From assembly GCA_963827155.1 (NCBI GenBank), contig CAWGZV010000002.1, positions 3,410,001 to 3,474,000 of the forward strand: 64,000 bases of DNA. Reading direction: 5' to 3'. The notes below the pieces were generated by a model. The model worked only from the letters and a program-made list of their open reading frames with translations, was not told where the DNA came from and did no database searches. A program made the translations under genes and the position numbers. Positions 17,989 through 27,812 of the stretch are shown piece after piece; positions within the stretch are counted from its first letter, which is position 1, and every line of letters starts with the position of its first letter. Origin of the DNA: UTCFX2 sp963827155. GTDB taxonomy: Bacteria; Chloroflexota; Anaerolineae; Anaerolineales; UBA4823.

Positions 17989-20935
17989 CTACTTGTCGGA
18001 ACGATAGACTGTTTGGGCTAGCTCAATCGCCTGCTCGTCGCTCATCTCCCAGCCTTCAGAGAAAGCGTCAAAAGCCTCAGGGTCTTGACCAGCCTGCAGG
18101 TGGCTGCGGAGCTTACCTAGCTCCGCCTGGTCTGTTTGGAGCATTGTTATGGAAAGGGATTCCAGGCGGTGTTCGACGGTCCCATAGAGACGGGCAGCAA
18201 TGACTGGTTTATCCAGCCGCATTGCCAGAACTGCGAAGCTGGTAATACTGGCAGTCAGACCAGGATAATCTCGGGTTAGATGGTTGAAGGCCAGGCTCTC
18301 CTGGAAGTAAGCCCATGCTTTTTGGATCTCATTTTGCTCCAAAGCAAGATAGCCCAGCCGCCGCAGCGGATATGCCAAAAAACTTAAATTTCCGATCGAG
18401 CGAAAAATAGCGGCGCTCTCTTCATAGATATTTTTGGCTCGAGCGCGATCTCCCCGAAACAGCTCTACATCTCCCAGGAAATGCGCAAAGCTGTTAGGTT
18501 TTGTATTCACCAATTGCCTTGAAATCGCCAATCCTTCCTGGAAGGAGGCGTCTGCCAGATCGTATTTCTTCTCGTTAGCCAGAACCAGCCCTAAAAACTG
18601 CAGCGACCAGGAAAGGCTGGCCTGGTCATCGGTTGTCCGAAGGAGTGTAATTGCTTCTTCAAGGTAATGCTGCGCTAATCCCGTCTCCCCAAGCAGGCAC
18701 AGGAAAAATCCGGCAGTATTGAGCGCTCGGCCGCGCTGGGTAGTGAACTGGTAGCTTGATGGCGAAGTCAGAGCTCTGAGAGCTAGGTTGCTGGCTTCAC
18801 GGTTAGAGCCTGATCGAAACCAGAACCAGAGCAAAGCGCCAGCCACGCGAAGGGCGTGTTCGGCCTGGTCGCTTTCCGCACTCCATTCGATGACGGCGCG
18901 CAAGTTGTCGTTTTCTGACCTGAGAAGCTTATACCAGCGGATCTGGTTATAGGAGAGCAGCTCAGGCTCGGCCGCTTCGACCAGATCAACAAAAAAAGCG
19001 GCATGGCGGTCACGCAGAGACCGGGTTTCTCCAACTTCCTCCAACATCAACCTTGCATAGCTCTGGATCGTGTCCAGGAATCGGTAGCGGGTTGGCTGCT
19101 CTCTATCGTCAGGGTTCGCTTCGACTTGAAGAAGGGATTTATCCACCAGCCGTCCGAGCAAGGTGAGGGTTTCATCGCTCCTAATTTCACCCCCTGCGCA
19201 GACGAATTCCGCTGCCTCCAGCGAAAAGCTGCCTGCGAAAACAGAAAGCCTTCGAAACAACACCTGCTCTGGGGGACTGAGTAAATCGTAGCTCCATTCG
19301 ATCGCCGCCCGGAGGGTTTGATGGCGGTGCAAAGCGGTCCGGCGCCCGCTGGTCAGCAGGCTGAACCGGCTGTCCAGCCGAGAGGCAATCTCTGAAGCCG
19401 TAAGAAGGTGCATGCGAGCCGCCGCCAGCTCGATAGCTAATGGGATGCCATCAAGCCGGGTGCAAATTTGGGCAATGATCGGTGCATCGACTTCATTCGG
19501 ATGGTAGCCAGGCAGGACGTCGGCTGTGCGCTCGATGAATAAGCTGATCGCTTCAGATCGAATGATCTTACTGAAATCCGAAATTCCCTGCTCGGGGAGC
19601 GAAAGAGAAGGCAGGATCCAGGCCCTTTCACCGGGCACACCCAGACCCTCTCGACTGGTTGAAAGGATCGAAACCTGAGGGCATTCGCTCAACAGAGGCT
19701 CCACCAGCGCAGCGCAGGCATCGATCAGGTGTTCGCAGTTATCCAGCACCAGCACGGCTTTTTTCTCATGCAGATGCTCCTTGATCGTGTCCAGTATCGG
19801 CTGGCCAGGCGAACCGGGAATTCTCAGCGCTTTTGCCGCCGCCTGGGCGACCAGATCGACGCCTAATTGTTCGCCAGCCACCGCTTGCGGCCCGGTCAAT
19901 CCTAGCGGCTGAGATGGTAGGCCTGCAGGAGCCAGCTCTTTCTGCCTGGATGAGACAAGCTCAGAAAGGGCCGCCAGCTCAACCCACCAGACACCGTCAG
20001 GGAAATCGGGCTTGAGGGCTTCGGCAGCCTGGATGGCGAGGCGGGTCTTGCCCACCCCACCTGGACCAGTGATGGTTACGAGCCTGGATTGGGAAACCAG
20101 GCTGAGGACCTGCTGGATCTCTTTTTCGCGGCCGATGAAAGAGGTGAGGGGCCTGGGGAGGTTGGAGCGGCGAATCAAGGGCAAGGCGGGCAGAGGGGAA
20201 GGGATATCCGGCCTGGAGTCGGTCTTCCAGCCGGCCTTAAGGCGCTTGTAGATAGCCTGGGTTTGCTCGGAAGGCTTGACGCCGAGGGTCCCTCTGCAGA
20301 GCCTGAGCGTAGTGTTCGTAAGTGGCGACGGCTTTAGAGGAGTTGCCTGAGCTGGCCAGGGCGGTGATCAGCGCCCGGAAGGCAGGCTCGGGCCATCCGC
20401 CGAAGGCGATCCAGCGGTTGGCCCAATCGATTGTGTCGGACCAGCGGGCCTGGCCGATCAGGAGGTCGAGGAGGGTGGAGAAGCGGGCTTCGAAGATGGA
20501 TTGGATGCGCTGGCGCTCTGGGAAGACCCACTCGTCGTAGAAGCCAGGGAGGAGCTCGCCGCGGTAGAGGGAGAGAGGCATGAAGAGGTCATCGGGGGAG
20601 GAGGGGTTGGAGGGAGAGCGTTCGAGGGAGAGGACGTCGAGGGAGAAAGGAGCATGGGAGTTGAAGGAAATGGAGAGGTCGTCGATGAGGAGGAAAGAGG
20701 AGTTTGGGGCTTCGAGGACTTTGCGGAGGCGCCAGAGCTCGTGGCGGAGGTTGGAGCGGGCGTTTTCTTCGGCAGAATCGGGCCAGAGCATTGCGGCGAG
20801 GCGCTCGCGGCGCTGGGGGATGCCAGGATTGAGGACGAGGAAAGCGAAGAGGGATTGGGCGTTGCGAGTGGGGACGGCAAGGCGCTCGCCGTCGCGGACC
20901 AGTTCGAACTGCCCCAATAAGCTCACTTCCAGCAT
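17989..20935 (-). CDS. AfsR/SARP-like regulator: BTAD + NB-ARC ATPase + TPR, frameshifted
   Basis: The first part (start ATG 20935, AGGTG upstream) is a winged-helix plus BTAD domain, with MLWPDSAEENARSNLRHELW and YRGELLPGFYDEWV. The second part is an NB-ARC ATPase with Walker A GPGGVGKTRL, Walker B AVLVLDNCEHL and ILSTSREGLG, followed by TPR-like helices. The frame breaks after LQRD; removing one base of the CCC at 20286-20288 gives LGVKPSEQTQAIYKRLKAG and joins both halves into about 980 residues. Such proteins are signal-integrating transcription activators. Codon use in the BTAD part (heavy CTC, TCC) differs from the rest. Target genes are unknown. Confidence 0.85.
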
Positions 20936-21262
20936 GCCAGCACCTGATTTCAATTGATTAATAGACTAAAGCCAGTGACAATTGTCCGATTATAGCATCG
21001 AAACTTCGTCACACATATAAATTTTGACACAGAAAAAACCATGAAAAAAACACGCGCCTGCTCACGTTCCGGGACGAGGCCCTTTTAGAATGTCCCATAG
21101 ATTTAGGATAAAGGAGATGAGATAAGTTGAAAAAATATCTTCTCCAAACCGATGAGAACCAGGAATTTGATCGAAGAACACGATGATGAAAGAGTTTTTT
21201 TCGACAACAGAGAATTTCAATGGAAGCCAATCAATTTGTTCATCTAACCCAAGGAGGTTGAA
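20936..21262. other. intergenic region between divergent genes
   Basis: The region holds the promoters for the AfsR-like gene (minus) and the repeat protein (plus). Two tiny frames are visible: ATG at about 21040 (14 codons) and a TTG at 21127 (19 codons, AGGAG upstream). Neither has independent support. AAGGAGG at 21251-21257 is the ribosome site of the repeat protein. Confidence 0.4.
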
Positions 21263-21713
21263 ATGTCTACAACTCGGATTACCCGCATTTTGGTCGGCGC
21301 GATCTTGATCGTGGCAGCAGTTCTGGTCCTGAAGGCTATGGGTCCTCAGGCGGCGGCAGTAAACACCAATATGGCTCCGGTAGGGATCGGTGAGCTCCGT
21401 TCTTATGAATCCAGTCAAGGAAGGATATCGGCGAGGGCTGGGTTTGGAGACCTGCGTTTCTACGAGGCCAGCACTGGATTGGCGGGCGGCGCAGTGAAGG
21501 GCGGATCTGTCAGGAGCCGGATTTGGCGACCTGCGTTTCTACGAAGCCAGCACTGGATTGGCGGGCGGCGCAGCGAGCGGCGGATCTGCTGGATTTGGAG
21601 ATCTGCGCTTGCTCGAGGCTCAGCAATCTGCTCTGTCCTCAAGCTCAGGATCCTATGCCGGAATGGGAGATTTAAAGCTCTTCGAAGCCCACCAGAACAG
21701 CACCGAACTATAA
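21263..21713 (+). CDS. unrecognised membrane-anchored protein with G-F-G-D-L-R repeats, frameshifted
   Basis: I do not recognise this gene. It has a single N-terminal hydrophobic segment (TRILVGAILIVAAVLVLKA), then a Gly/Ser/Ala-rich region with about five copies of a G-x-G-D/E-L-R/K-x-x-E-A/S motif: GIGELRSYESS, GFGDLRFYEAS twice, GFGDLRLLEAQ and GMGDLKLFEAH. The second and later copies are in the +1 frame. The two near-identical copies start at 21437 and 21516, 79 bp apart, one base more than 26 codons, so an extra base near 21515 is likely. The corrected protein is about 149 residues and probably exported or membrane-tethered. It is convergent with the hydrogenase operon. Confidence 0.7.
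21437..21590 (+). repeat. two tandem ~75-bp coding repeats
   Basis: Copies begin at 21437 and 21516 and encode the motif GFGDLRFYEASTGLAGGA twice with few base differences; a shorter third unit begins at 21588. They look like recent internal duplications within the repeat protein. Confidence 0.8.
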
Positions 21714-21776
21714 CGCACTCGCTTTCTTACATCCCCCTTAAGGCTCCTCGAACAGCCGAACACGGATGGTAATGAA

Positions 21777-21814
21777 GAAACTGCCCCGCTAGATGTGGGG
21801 CAGTTTCGATTTTT
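21777..21814 (+). terminator. intrinsic terminator of the repeat-protein gene
   Basis: An 11-bp perfect stem, GAAACTGCCCC paired with GGGGCAGTTTC, with a 9-nt loop, is followed by GATTTTT. The stem overlaps the last codons of the facing maturation-protease gene, whose stop codon lies in the loop. Confidence 0.85.
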
Positions 21815-22289
21815 CCCAAGGGAGCGGCAAGATCCGGGCTGCATCTATCCACGCCACAGCCCGATTAACGGCCGCATCCATCGCTTCTGAAATTGGGGCG
21901 CCCAGCTCGTCGCCGCCGGGCTGCAGACCCAGCAGCCGGACTTCGCAGCCCAGCTCTCCGACCAGGTAAGCGGCAAAGGTCTCGAGCGGCAGGGTATGCG
22001 AAGATGACGGGAAACCTGCGGCTTCCTTCCAGTCCAGATGGCGAAGAGCTCCTGGCTCTTCACCCATCAGGGCTGCATCGACCAGCAGGACCATCTCCGG
22101 CTGGAAACGGCGCAGGGGGCCGGTGAAATTCTCCGGCACCGGACCGGCTTCGATCAGCAGTAGCTGCTCCGGATGACCTTTCAAGCGCTTCTTCAACCGG
22201 CGGACGACCTCCAGCCCGGCCGCGTCATCGCCGCGCAGCTCGTTGCCGATTCCCACGACCGCGATCCGGTTTGCGGGATGCGTTTTCAT
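21789..22289 (-). CDS. [NiFe]-hydrogenase maturation protease (HycI/HyaD family)
   Basis: The 166-residue protein begins with VVGIGNELRGDDAAGLEVV, the nickel-sensing motif of hydrogenase maturation proteases, and has VDAALMGEEPGALR and SSSHTLPLETF. These enzymes cut the C-terminal peptide of the large subunit once nickel is inserted. It is the last gene of the hydrogenase operon, 1 bp after the ferredoxin gene. Its presence agrees with the 29-residue tail after the nickel motif in the large subunit and supports a true hydrogenase rather than a complex I relative. Confidence 0.92.
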   Translation of the reverse strand: MKTHPANRIAVVGIGNELRGDDAAGLEVVRRLKKRLKGHPEQLLLIEAGPVPENFTGPLRRFQPEMVLLVDAALMGEEPGALRHLDWKEAAGFPSSSHTLPLETFAAYLVGELGCEVRLLGLQPGGDELGAPISEAMDAAVNRAVAWIDAARILPLPWEKSKLPHI

Positions 22290-22814
22290 TTAGCCGGCTG
22301 CCTGCTCATGGGCAGTTTTTGCTCCTTCTGCGGCTGGATTCATTGACGCAGCTGATTGCGCTTCACCATCAGTTGCGATTAGCTTCTCATCTAAATTCTC
22401 ATCTAACTTCTCATCCGGATTGTTTAAGCAATCCAGAAACGCGGCAACATCCTCGTCTTTGCCGTAATAGATCTCGAACGGCTTTTTGTCCAGGGCAGCC
22501 AACTCCCAATCCTCGTCAGACATGTTCAAGCATTTAAAGCGGCAGTTGGTCACGCACTGCGAGCAGAAGGTGCAGCGGTCCATGTGATATCGCAGCACAA
22601 AGCGCTTGTTCTGCTTGTCGTTCACCACCATCTCGATGGCATCCGACGGGCAGTCTTTGGCGCACAAGCAGCAGCCGGTGCATTTCTCTGAATCCCAGAC
22701 CAGTTTGCCGCGCAGACGATCTGCCGGGATTGTGACTTCGAAAGGATACTTCTGGGTGGCCGGCTTCTTAAAAAGGGCGCCGATCACGTCTCGGAGCATG
22801 GTTCCAATTCTCAT
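22290..22814 (-). CDS. hydrogenase ferredoxin subunit, NuoI/HycF-like
   Basis: This 174-residue polyferredoxin has two 4Fe-4S motifs, CTGCCLCAKDCP and CTFCSQCVTNCR, that wire electrons to the small subunit. The start is the ATG at 22814, 2 bp after the nuoH-like stop with GGAAAGG upstream; a longer frame exists but would overlap that gene. The C-terminal 45 residues are acidic and repetitive (DEKLDENLDEKL) and are not part of the family core. Confidence 0.92.
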   Translation of the reverse strand: MRIGTMLRDVIGALFKKPATQKYPFEVTIPADRLRGKLVWDSEKCTGCCLCAKDCPSDAIEMVVNDKQNKRFVLRYHMDRCTFCSQCVTNCRFKCLNMSDEDWELAALDKKPFEIYYGKDEDVAAFLDCLNNPDEKLDENLDEKLIATDGEAQSAASMNPAAEGAKTAHEQAAG

Positions 22815-22816
22815 GG

Positions 22817-23740
22817 TCAAATCCCTTTCCATATATTCCAGCTGATCATGATCAGGAGCTGGACGAGGGCGAGCAAGGCCCCAATCCGCCACCAGCGGAC
22901 CACCTGGTCGATGCGGAAGCGGGTCAGCACCACCTGCAGGATGGCGATCACCAGCAGCAAGAGGAGGGTCTTGATCAGGAAGTCGAGCGGGTTGGCAACG
23001 CCGTGGAGGAAGAAAGCCGCTACCAGGGTGAGCCCGACGACCAGCTCGACCGCTTTCGCCAGCTTGAAGAGCGCCAACCCACGCCCGCTGTATTCAGTCA
23101 GGGCGCCGGCTACAATCTCCGTCTCAGCCTCAGGAGCATCGAAGGGAGGCAGCTCGAGCTTCCCCATCAAACCGACGATCGCGACTACCAGCCCGAGCGG
23201 TTGGGTGAGAAGCAGCCAGTGATTGCTGGTGTAATAATTGATCTCGCTGATCTGCCAGCTGCCGGCGACGATCGCGGGACCCAGCATTGCCAGCAGGAAA
23301 GGCGCCTCGTAGGAAAACACCTGGGTCAGCGTGCGGGTTGCGCCGACCATCGAGAAGCGACCGCCAGCATTTGCGCCAGCCAGCCCAATGCACAGCGTTG
23401 GTAGGCTGAGCAGGTAGATTGTTACGATCAGATCGCCGGCGAAGCTGAATCCAGGGTTGAACCCCAGGATCGGCACGTACAGGGCGGCGGTCAGAGCACC
23501 CGCCAGCGCAAAGATCGGCAGCCCGACGAATAAGGCTCGATCGACGCCAGTGGGCACCACTTCTTCTTTGCTGAGCAGCTTGACCACATCTGCCAGGGGT
23601 TGGAACCAGCGCGGTCCAATCCGGTTTTGCAGCCTTGCTACAAGTTTTCGCTCGACCCATTCGTATCCAAGCCCAGAGACCAGGACGAACAATCCGCTGG
23701 GGAAAAATAAGATCGCTGCCAGGTTTGATAATGTGCTCAT
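22817..23740 (-). CDS. hydrogenase membrane subunit, NuoH/HycD-like
   Basis: The 307-residue protein has about eight membrane helices and the NuoH/HycD landmarks ERKLVARLQNRIGPRW, LLSKEEVVP and FDAPEAETEIVAGALTEYSG. It anchors the soluble arm and couples electron transfer to ion pumping. It overlaps the large-subunit gene by 4 bp and is followed after 2 bp by the ferredoxin gene. Confidence 0.95.
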   Translation of the reverse strand: MSTLSNLAAILFFPSGLFVLVSGLGYEWVERKLVARLQNRIGPRWFQPLADVVKLLSKEEVVPTGVDRALFVGLPIFALAGALTAALYVPILGFNPGFSFAGDLIVTIYLLSLPTLCIGLAGANAGGRFSMVGATRTLTQVFSYEAPFLLAMLGPAIVAGSWQISEINYYTSNHWLLLTQPLGLVVAIVGLMGKLELPPFDAPEAETEIVAGALTEYSGRGLALFKLAKAVELVVGLTLVAAFFLHGVANPLDFLIKTLLLLLVIAILQVVLTRFRIDQVVRWWRIGALLALVQLLIMISWNIWKGI

Positions 23741-25412
23741 CTGTCGGCGCTTTCCTTTCGATCCCGCCTCAGCGCTTCCCAGGGCACCACCTGCTTATCT
23801 CCCTGGGCGGTGCGCAGCACGACGAGGCGGTCATTGCATGAAAAGCATGGGTCGATCCCAGCCAGGATCATCGGCACGTCAGCAAGCTGGTGCCCGATGA
23901 CAAGGAATGCCACCGAAGCAAAGTTGCAGATGCTGGGCGTGCGGACTTTTATCCGCTCAGGTTTTTCACCGCCGTTGCTCTTGATGAAATACAGCAGCTC
24001 GCCGCGCGGCGCTTCTACCCGGCTGATGGTTTCGCCGGCAGGGATCTTGCGCGGCATGCGCACGGTGAGGTCGCCTTCGGGGAGGTGGTCCAGGATTGCG
24101 AGGATGGTCTTACAGCTGATCAGGAGCTCTTTGATCCGCACCTCAAATTTGGCCTCCAGATCACCGGCGGTTTCGCGCACGGTGCTGACGGGGAAATTGA
24201 CGTAGGAGCCGTAAGGGGCTTCGACGCGAATATCTCGTACGACGCCTGAGGCGCGAGCCGTCGGTCCAACCACCCCCAGGCGCTCCACTTCTTCGGCGGT
24301 CATGATTCCCACACCGCGGGTCCGCTGCAGGAAGGCTGCATCGCTGGTGACGACATCCAGGTAGTGGAAGAGGCGGTTCTCGATGAAGTCGATCCCTTTG
24401 CGGAATGATTCGATCATAGCGCCGTCGAGGTCGTATTTCACACCGCCGAGCAGGTTCACGGAGTAGTTCACCCGGTTGCCGGTGAGCTGCTCGAGCATGT
24501 CCATCACCGTCTCGCGATCTCGCCAGGAATACATAAAGAGGGTCTCGAAACCCGCTTCATGAGCTGCGACCCCAATCCAGAGGAGGTGGCTGTGCAGCCG
24601 CTCCAATCCTGCCATAAGCTCGCGGATTGCCTGGGCGCGCGGCGGGGCTTCGACGCCGGCCAGCTTCTCCACACCCAGGGAGTAGGCGTAAGCATGGGTG
24701 TGAGAGCAGATCCCACAGATGCGCTCGAAGAGGTACAGGTTTTGGATCCAGTTCCGCTCTTCGCAGGCTTTTTCGATGCCACGGTGAACGTATCCAAGGC
24801 GGATATGGGCGTCGGTTACGATCTCACCGTCGACGGTGAACTCAAAATGGCCGGGCTCTTTCAATGCTGGGTGCTGCGGTCCAATCGGGACGACGAACTT
24901 CTCTCCGCCCGGCGCAAGCTGCTCGTTTTTGGCAGGCGAGACTGCCCGGTTTTGGGCGTCGGATAAGCGCTCCAATACCGCGTCTTTTCGAAGCGGGTAG
25001 ACCCCATCCGGCCAGTCATCTGGAAGGAACAGGCGGGTGGTGTTTGGCGTGCCTTCTACCACAATCCCGAACATCTCCATCAGCTCGCGCTCGTACAGGC
25101 TGGCGGAGGGCACGACCGGGCAAACGCTCGGCACGACCGGATGGTCTCGCGGCATGCGCACCCGCAGGCTGGCGATCGCGGCGCCGGAGCAGAAATGATA
25201 GAGCGCTTCTATCAAGCCGGCTTCCACACCCAAATCCAAACCGGTGATCGCGGAGAGGTAGCCCCAACGGTTATCGATTAAGCGCGGCTGGCAGCGGGCA
25301 GGTCTGAGGCCTGGATGATTAAATCCATACGGTTCGCCTCGGGGGTGGTGGTTTCCTGGGTCCAGGGTGCGAGCAGTTCAGCCGCAGCCTGCAGTCTGTT
25401 TTCGGTGTTCAT
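23737..25412 (-). CDS. group 4 [NiFe]-hydrogenase large subunit, NuoC-NuoD fusion (HycE-like), frameshifted
   Basis: The main body begins at the NuoC domain (RELMEMFGIVVEGTP, LPDDWPDGVYPLRKD) and continues with the NuoD/large-subunit domain. Both nickel motifs are complete: RICGICSHTH and DPCFSCNDR, the latter followed by a 29-residue tail for the maturation protease. The uninterrupted frame starts at 25239, inside the NuoC domain. The missing N terminus, MNTENRLQAAAELL, starts at 25412 with an ATGA overlap to the small-subunit gene, and joins at LIDNRWGYLSAITGLDLG if one base lost near 25282 is restored. Corrected length is about 558 residues, close to HycE. Confidence 0.92.
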
Positions 25413-25879
25413 GCGTCCTCCTTCGGTTTCAGGCTCTGAAGCAGCTTGACCACGCCATCGATGATTGCTTCAGGGCGCGGCGGGCAGCCGGGGATGTAAG
25501 CGTCTACCGGCAGGATCTCGTCGATATGCCCGACAACGTTGTAGCAGCCCTGGAAAACGCCTCCCGAAATTCCGCAGGACCCGACTGCGACGACGAATTT
25601 TGGGGTGGGCATTTGCTCATAAACGCGGAGCAGGCGCTCGCGGGCCTGGCGTGTTACCGGTCCGGTGCAGATCAGCACATCTGCATGGCGCGGGCTGCCC
25701 TGGAGCTTGACGCCAAAGCGCTCCAAATCGTAGCGCGGAGTGAGAGTCGCCAGGATTTCGATATCGCAGCCGTTGCACGAGCCGCTGTTGAAATGGATCG
25801 CCCAGGGCGAGTTGATCCGCGCCCAGGTCTTGATTCCGGCTAAGGCATTGTTGATCGATTCTTCAACAGAGATGGCCAT
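25409..25879 (-). CDS. hydrogenase small subunit, NuoB/HycG-like
   Basis: The protein holds the proximal 4Fe-4S ligands in SGSCNGCDIE, VGSCGISGG and IPGCPPRPEAI. I chose the ATG at 25879 (MAISVEESINNALAGI, GGAGCG upstream) over the one at 25894. The small subunit passes electrons from the ferredoxin subunit to the nickel site. It overlaps the large-subunit start by 4 bp. Confidence 0.94.
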   Translation of the reverse strand: MAISVEESINNALAGIKTWARINSPWAIHFNSGSCNGCDIEILATLTPRYDLERFGVKLQGSPRHADVLICTGPVTRQARERLLRVYEQMPTPKFVVAVGSCGISGGVFQGCYNVVGHIDEILPVDAYIPGCPPRPEAIIDGVVKLLQSLKPKEDA

Positions 25880-25900
25880 TCGTTCGCTCCTCACTATTCA

Positions 25901-26215
25901 TCAGCCCAATATCAGGGCAACCAGGGCTAAGATTAAACCAATCAAATAAATCCCAGACATCCAACTGAGGTAGCCGGTGCCCAGCATCAGCACACCGAGG
26001 TGCAGGATGGCGAAGAAAAGCGCAATGATAAAGAACGGCTGGTAGCCGGGTGCGCCGCCGACGGTGTGGTCGGCTTCTCCACCAGCATAAAGGCTGGATT
26101 TCAGCTCTGAGGGCGTTTCGGGTCCGGCAAGCGCTTTACCAATCCGGTTGAGGATTCCGGCCAGCAGGACGAAAATCAGGAAGGCGATTGGTGGGGTTAA
26201 GAGTAAATCGTTCAT
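25901..26215 (-). CDS. NuoA-like membrane subunit
   Basis: The 104-residue protein has three hydrophobic segments and the motif LKSSLYAGGEADHTVG, like NuoA (NDH subunit 3). The start is ATG 26215 with GAGGT upstream; the frame continues upstream without family similarity. A NuoA-like subunit is not part of HycE-type formate hydrogenlyase, so the complex is closer to complex I than that enzyme. Confidence 0.85.
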   Translation of the reverse strand: MNDLLLTPPIAFLIFVLLAGILNRIGKALAGPETPSELKSSLYAGGEADHTVGGAPGYQPFFIIALFFAILHLGVLMLGTGYLSWMSGIYLIGLILALVALILG

Positions 26216-26235
26216 CGCAGATACCTCATAGTGGT

Positions 26236-27786
26236 TTAGTGCAGCCCAAAAGCGGCAAGCAGCGCCGCGCCGGCTGGGGCAGTCAGCCACTCAAGCAGGC
26301 TCGGCCAGAGTCCAATCACGATCACACCCAGGCTCAGGGCGACCAGTGGGAGGCTCATTTGCAGCGGGACTTTCCCCGCGTTGATCACCGCGGTCGACGG
26401 CTGCTTGCGGTAAACCGCGTTCACCAGCGGGGCATAATATGCCAGCGAGAGCACACTGTTCAATGCCATGAAGATCACCAGCAGGCTTATGACAATATCC
26501 TGTGCACCAAAACCGGCCACAAAAATTTGCCATTTCGACATAAATCCCGCCAGCGGCGGCAAGCCCCCTAAAGCGAGCACCGCCAGGCTCAATGCAAGCG
26601 CCATCAACGGAAAGCGCTGCGAAGCGCCGTTCAGATCGCCGACCGTCAAAGTGCTATGGGCTGGCTCGGCGCCGCTCCCCGGAGTTTTTTGGGCGTGCTC
26701 GACCGCATAGAGCAGCGTTCCAACGGCCAAAAAGGCGAGACCTTTCATCAGACCGTGGTTGAACAGGTGGAACATACCGCCCTGCGCCCCGGCGACCTGC
26801 CCGCTGTAGATGGCGATCCCAATACCGAATACAATGTAGCCCATGTGGCTGAGGCTGGAATATGCGAGCAGCCGCTTGACCTGTACCTGACGCAGCGCCA
26901 TCAAATTTCCGACGACCATATTCAGCGCGCCGGCGGTGAGGAATACCACAGCCCAGATCGAGGCTGGAAATGCCTGAGAGCCAACACCGGTCAGCGGGCT
27001 GACCGCCCGGATCATCGCGATCAACCCGGCCTCGATCACAACCCCAGAAAGCATGGCGCTGATCCCGCTCGGGGCTTGGGTGTGCGCGTCCGGCAGCCAG
27101 GTGTGGAGGGGAACGAGGGCAGTCTTTACCCCAAATCCGACCAGCATCAACCCCCCGGCAACCAGCAAGATCGGCTGGCTCACGGCAGCCTGCTGGATTT
27201 GAACCAGGTCGAGTGTGCCGGTCTGCATCAACACCAGCCCGATCCCCAAGAGGACAAAAACCGAGCCGGTTGCGCTCTGGACCACGTACTTGACGCCTGC
27301 TTCCAGCGAAGCAGGCTGGTCCCGGTAGAAAGTAACTAACAGGTAAGAAGAAACCGCCATCGCTTCAAACCAGACCCACAGATTGAACAGGTCGCCGGTG
27401 CAGCCCAGGCTGATCATCACACCCGTCATGGTCAACAGCATGGCATGGTACTTCTCTTCACCATCTTCGCCGTGCAGATAAGGACCGGAGAAAAGCACGA
27501 CGAGGGTGCTGAGGGTTAAAACGATCGCAGTCAGCAGGAGGCTCAGACCGTCGAAGCGCAGGGCAATCAACTCGACCTGCATCGTCAGCGGTCCGCTGTT
27601 CAGGAAATCTCGGGCGGTGAACCCGAATGGGATCCAGGTCAGCGCCAATGCGATGAAAGCCAGCCAGGCTGGCAGGCTGCGCAGCGAGTGAAATCGCGGC
27701 ATGCAGACCAACCGCCCGATCAGGTAAACCAGCGGAGCGGCCAGGAGAGGGATCGCGATCAGCCAGGGAAAAGGAAGTGTATTCAT
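26236..27786 (-). CDS. antiporter-like ion-pumping subunit, NuoN/MrpD-like
   Basis: The 516-residue protein has about 14 membrane helices and the proton-channel block GVKTALVPLHTWLPDAHTQA plus LLAYSSLSHMGYIVFG. It belongs to the Mrp-antiporter-like family of complex I and group 4 hydrogenases. The start is ATG 27786 (AGGTG upstream) rather than 27834, which would overlap the preceding gene by 22 bp. Confidence 0.93.
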   Translation of the reverse strand: MNTLPFPWLIAIPLLAAPLVYLIGRLVCMPRFHSLRSLPAWLAFIALALTWIPFGFTARDFLNSGPLTMQVELIALRFDGLSLLLTAIVLTLSTLVVLFSGPYLHGEDGEEKYHAMLLTMTGVMISLGCTGDLFNLWVWFEAMAVSSYLLVTFYRDQPASLEAGVKYVVQSATGSVFVLLGIGLVLMQTGTLDLVQIQQAAVSQPILLVAGGLMLVGFGVKTALVPLHTWLPDAHTQAPSGISAMLSGVVIEAGLIAMIRAVSPLTGVGSQAFPASIWAVVFLTAGALNMVVGNLMALRQVQVKRLLAYSSLSHMGYIVFGIGIAIYSGQVAGAQGGMFHLFNHGLMKGLAFLAVGTLLYAVEHAQKTPGSGAEPAHSTLTVGDLNGASQRFPLMALALSLAVLALGGLPPLAGFMSKWQIFVAGFGAQDIVISLLVIFMALNSVLSLAYYAPLVNAVYRKQPSTAVINAGKVPLQMSLPLVALSLGVIVIGLWPSLLEWLTAPAGAALLAAFGLH

Positions 27787-27812
27787 CAGGGTCACCTGTA
27801 ATCTTGGATCAT

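Noticed and set aside
20501..20920. Glu/Gly-rich plus-strand frame of 139 codons
   Set aside because: It is the complement of the AfsR BTAD region; the Glu/Gly bias comes from the CTC/TCC-rich real gene.
21127..21186. A 19-codon TTG frame upstream of the repeat protein
   Set aside because: Only a ribosome-site-like AGGAG supports it; it is too short to separate from chance.
21437..21590. Two ~75-bp direct repeats that could hint at a CRISPR or other array
   Set aside because: They are coding repeats inside one gene; no spacer structure or cas gene is present, and I saw no CRISPR in the window.
22832..22892. Longer start for the hydrogenase ferredoxin subunit
   Set aside because: It would overlap the NuoH-like gene by more than 70 bp; the ATG at 22814 has a ribosome site and fits the operon spacing.
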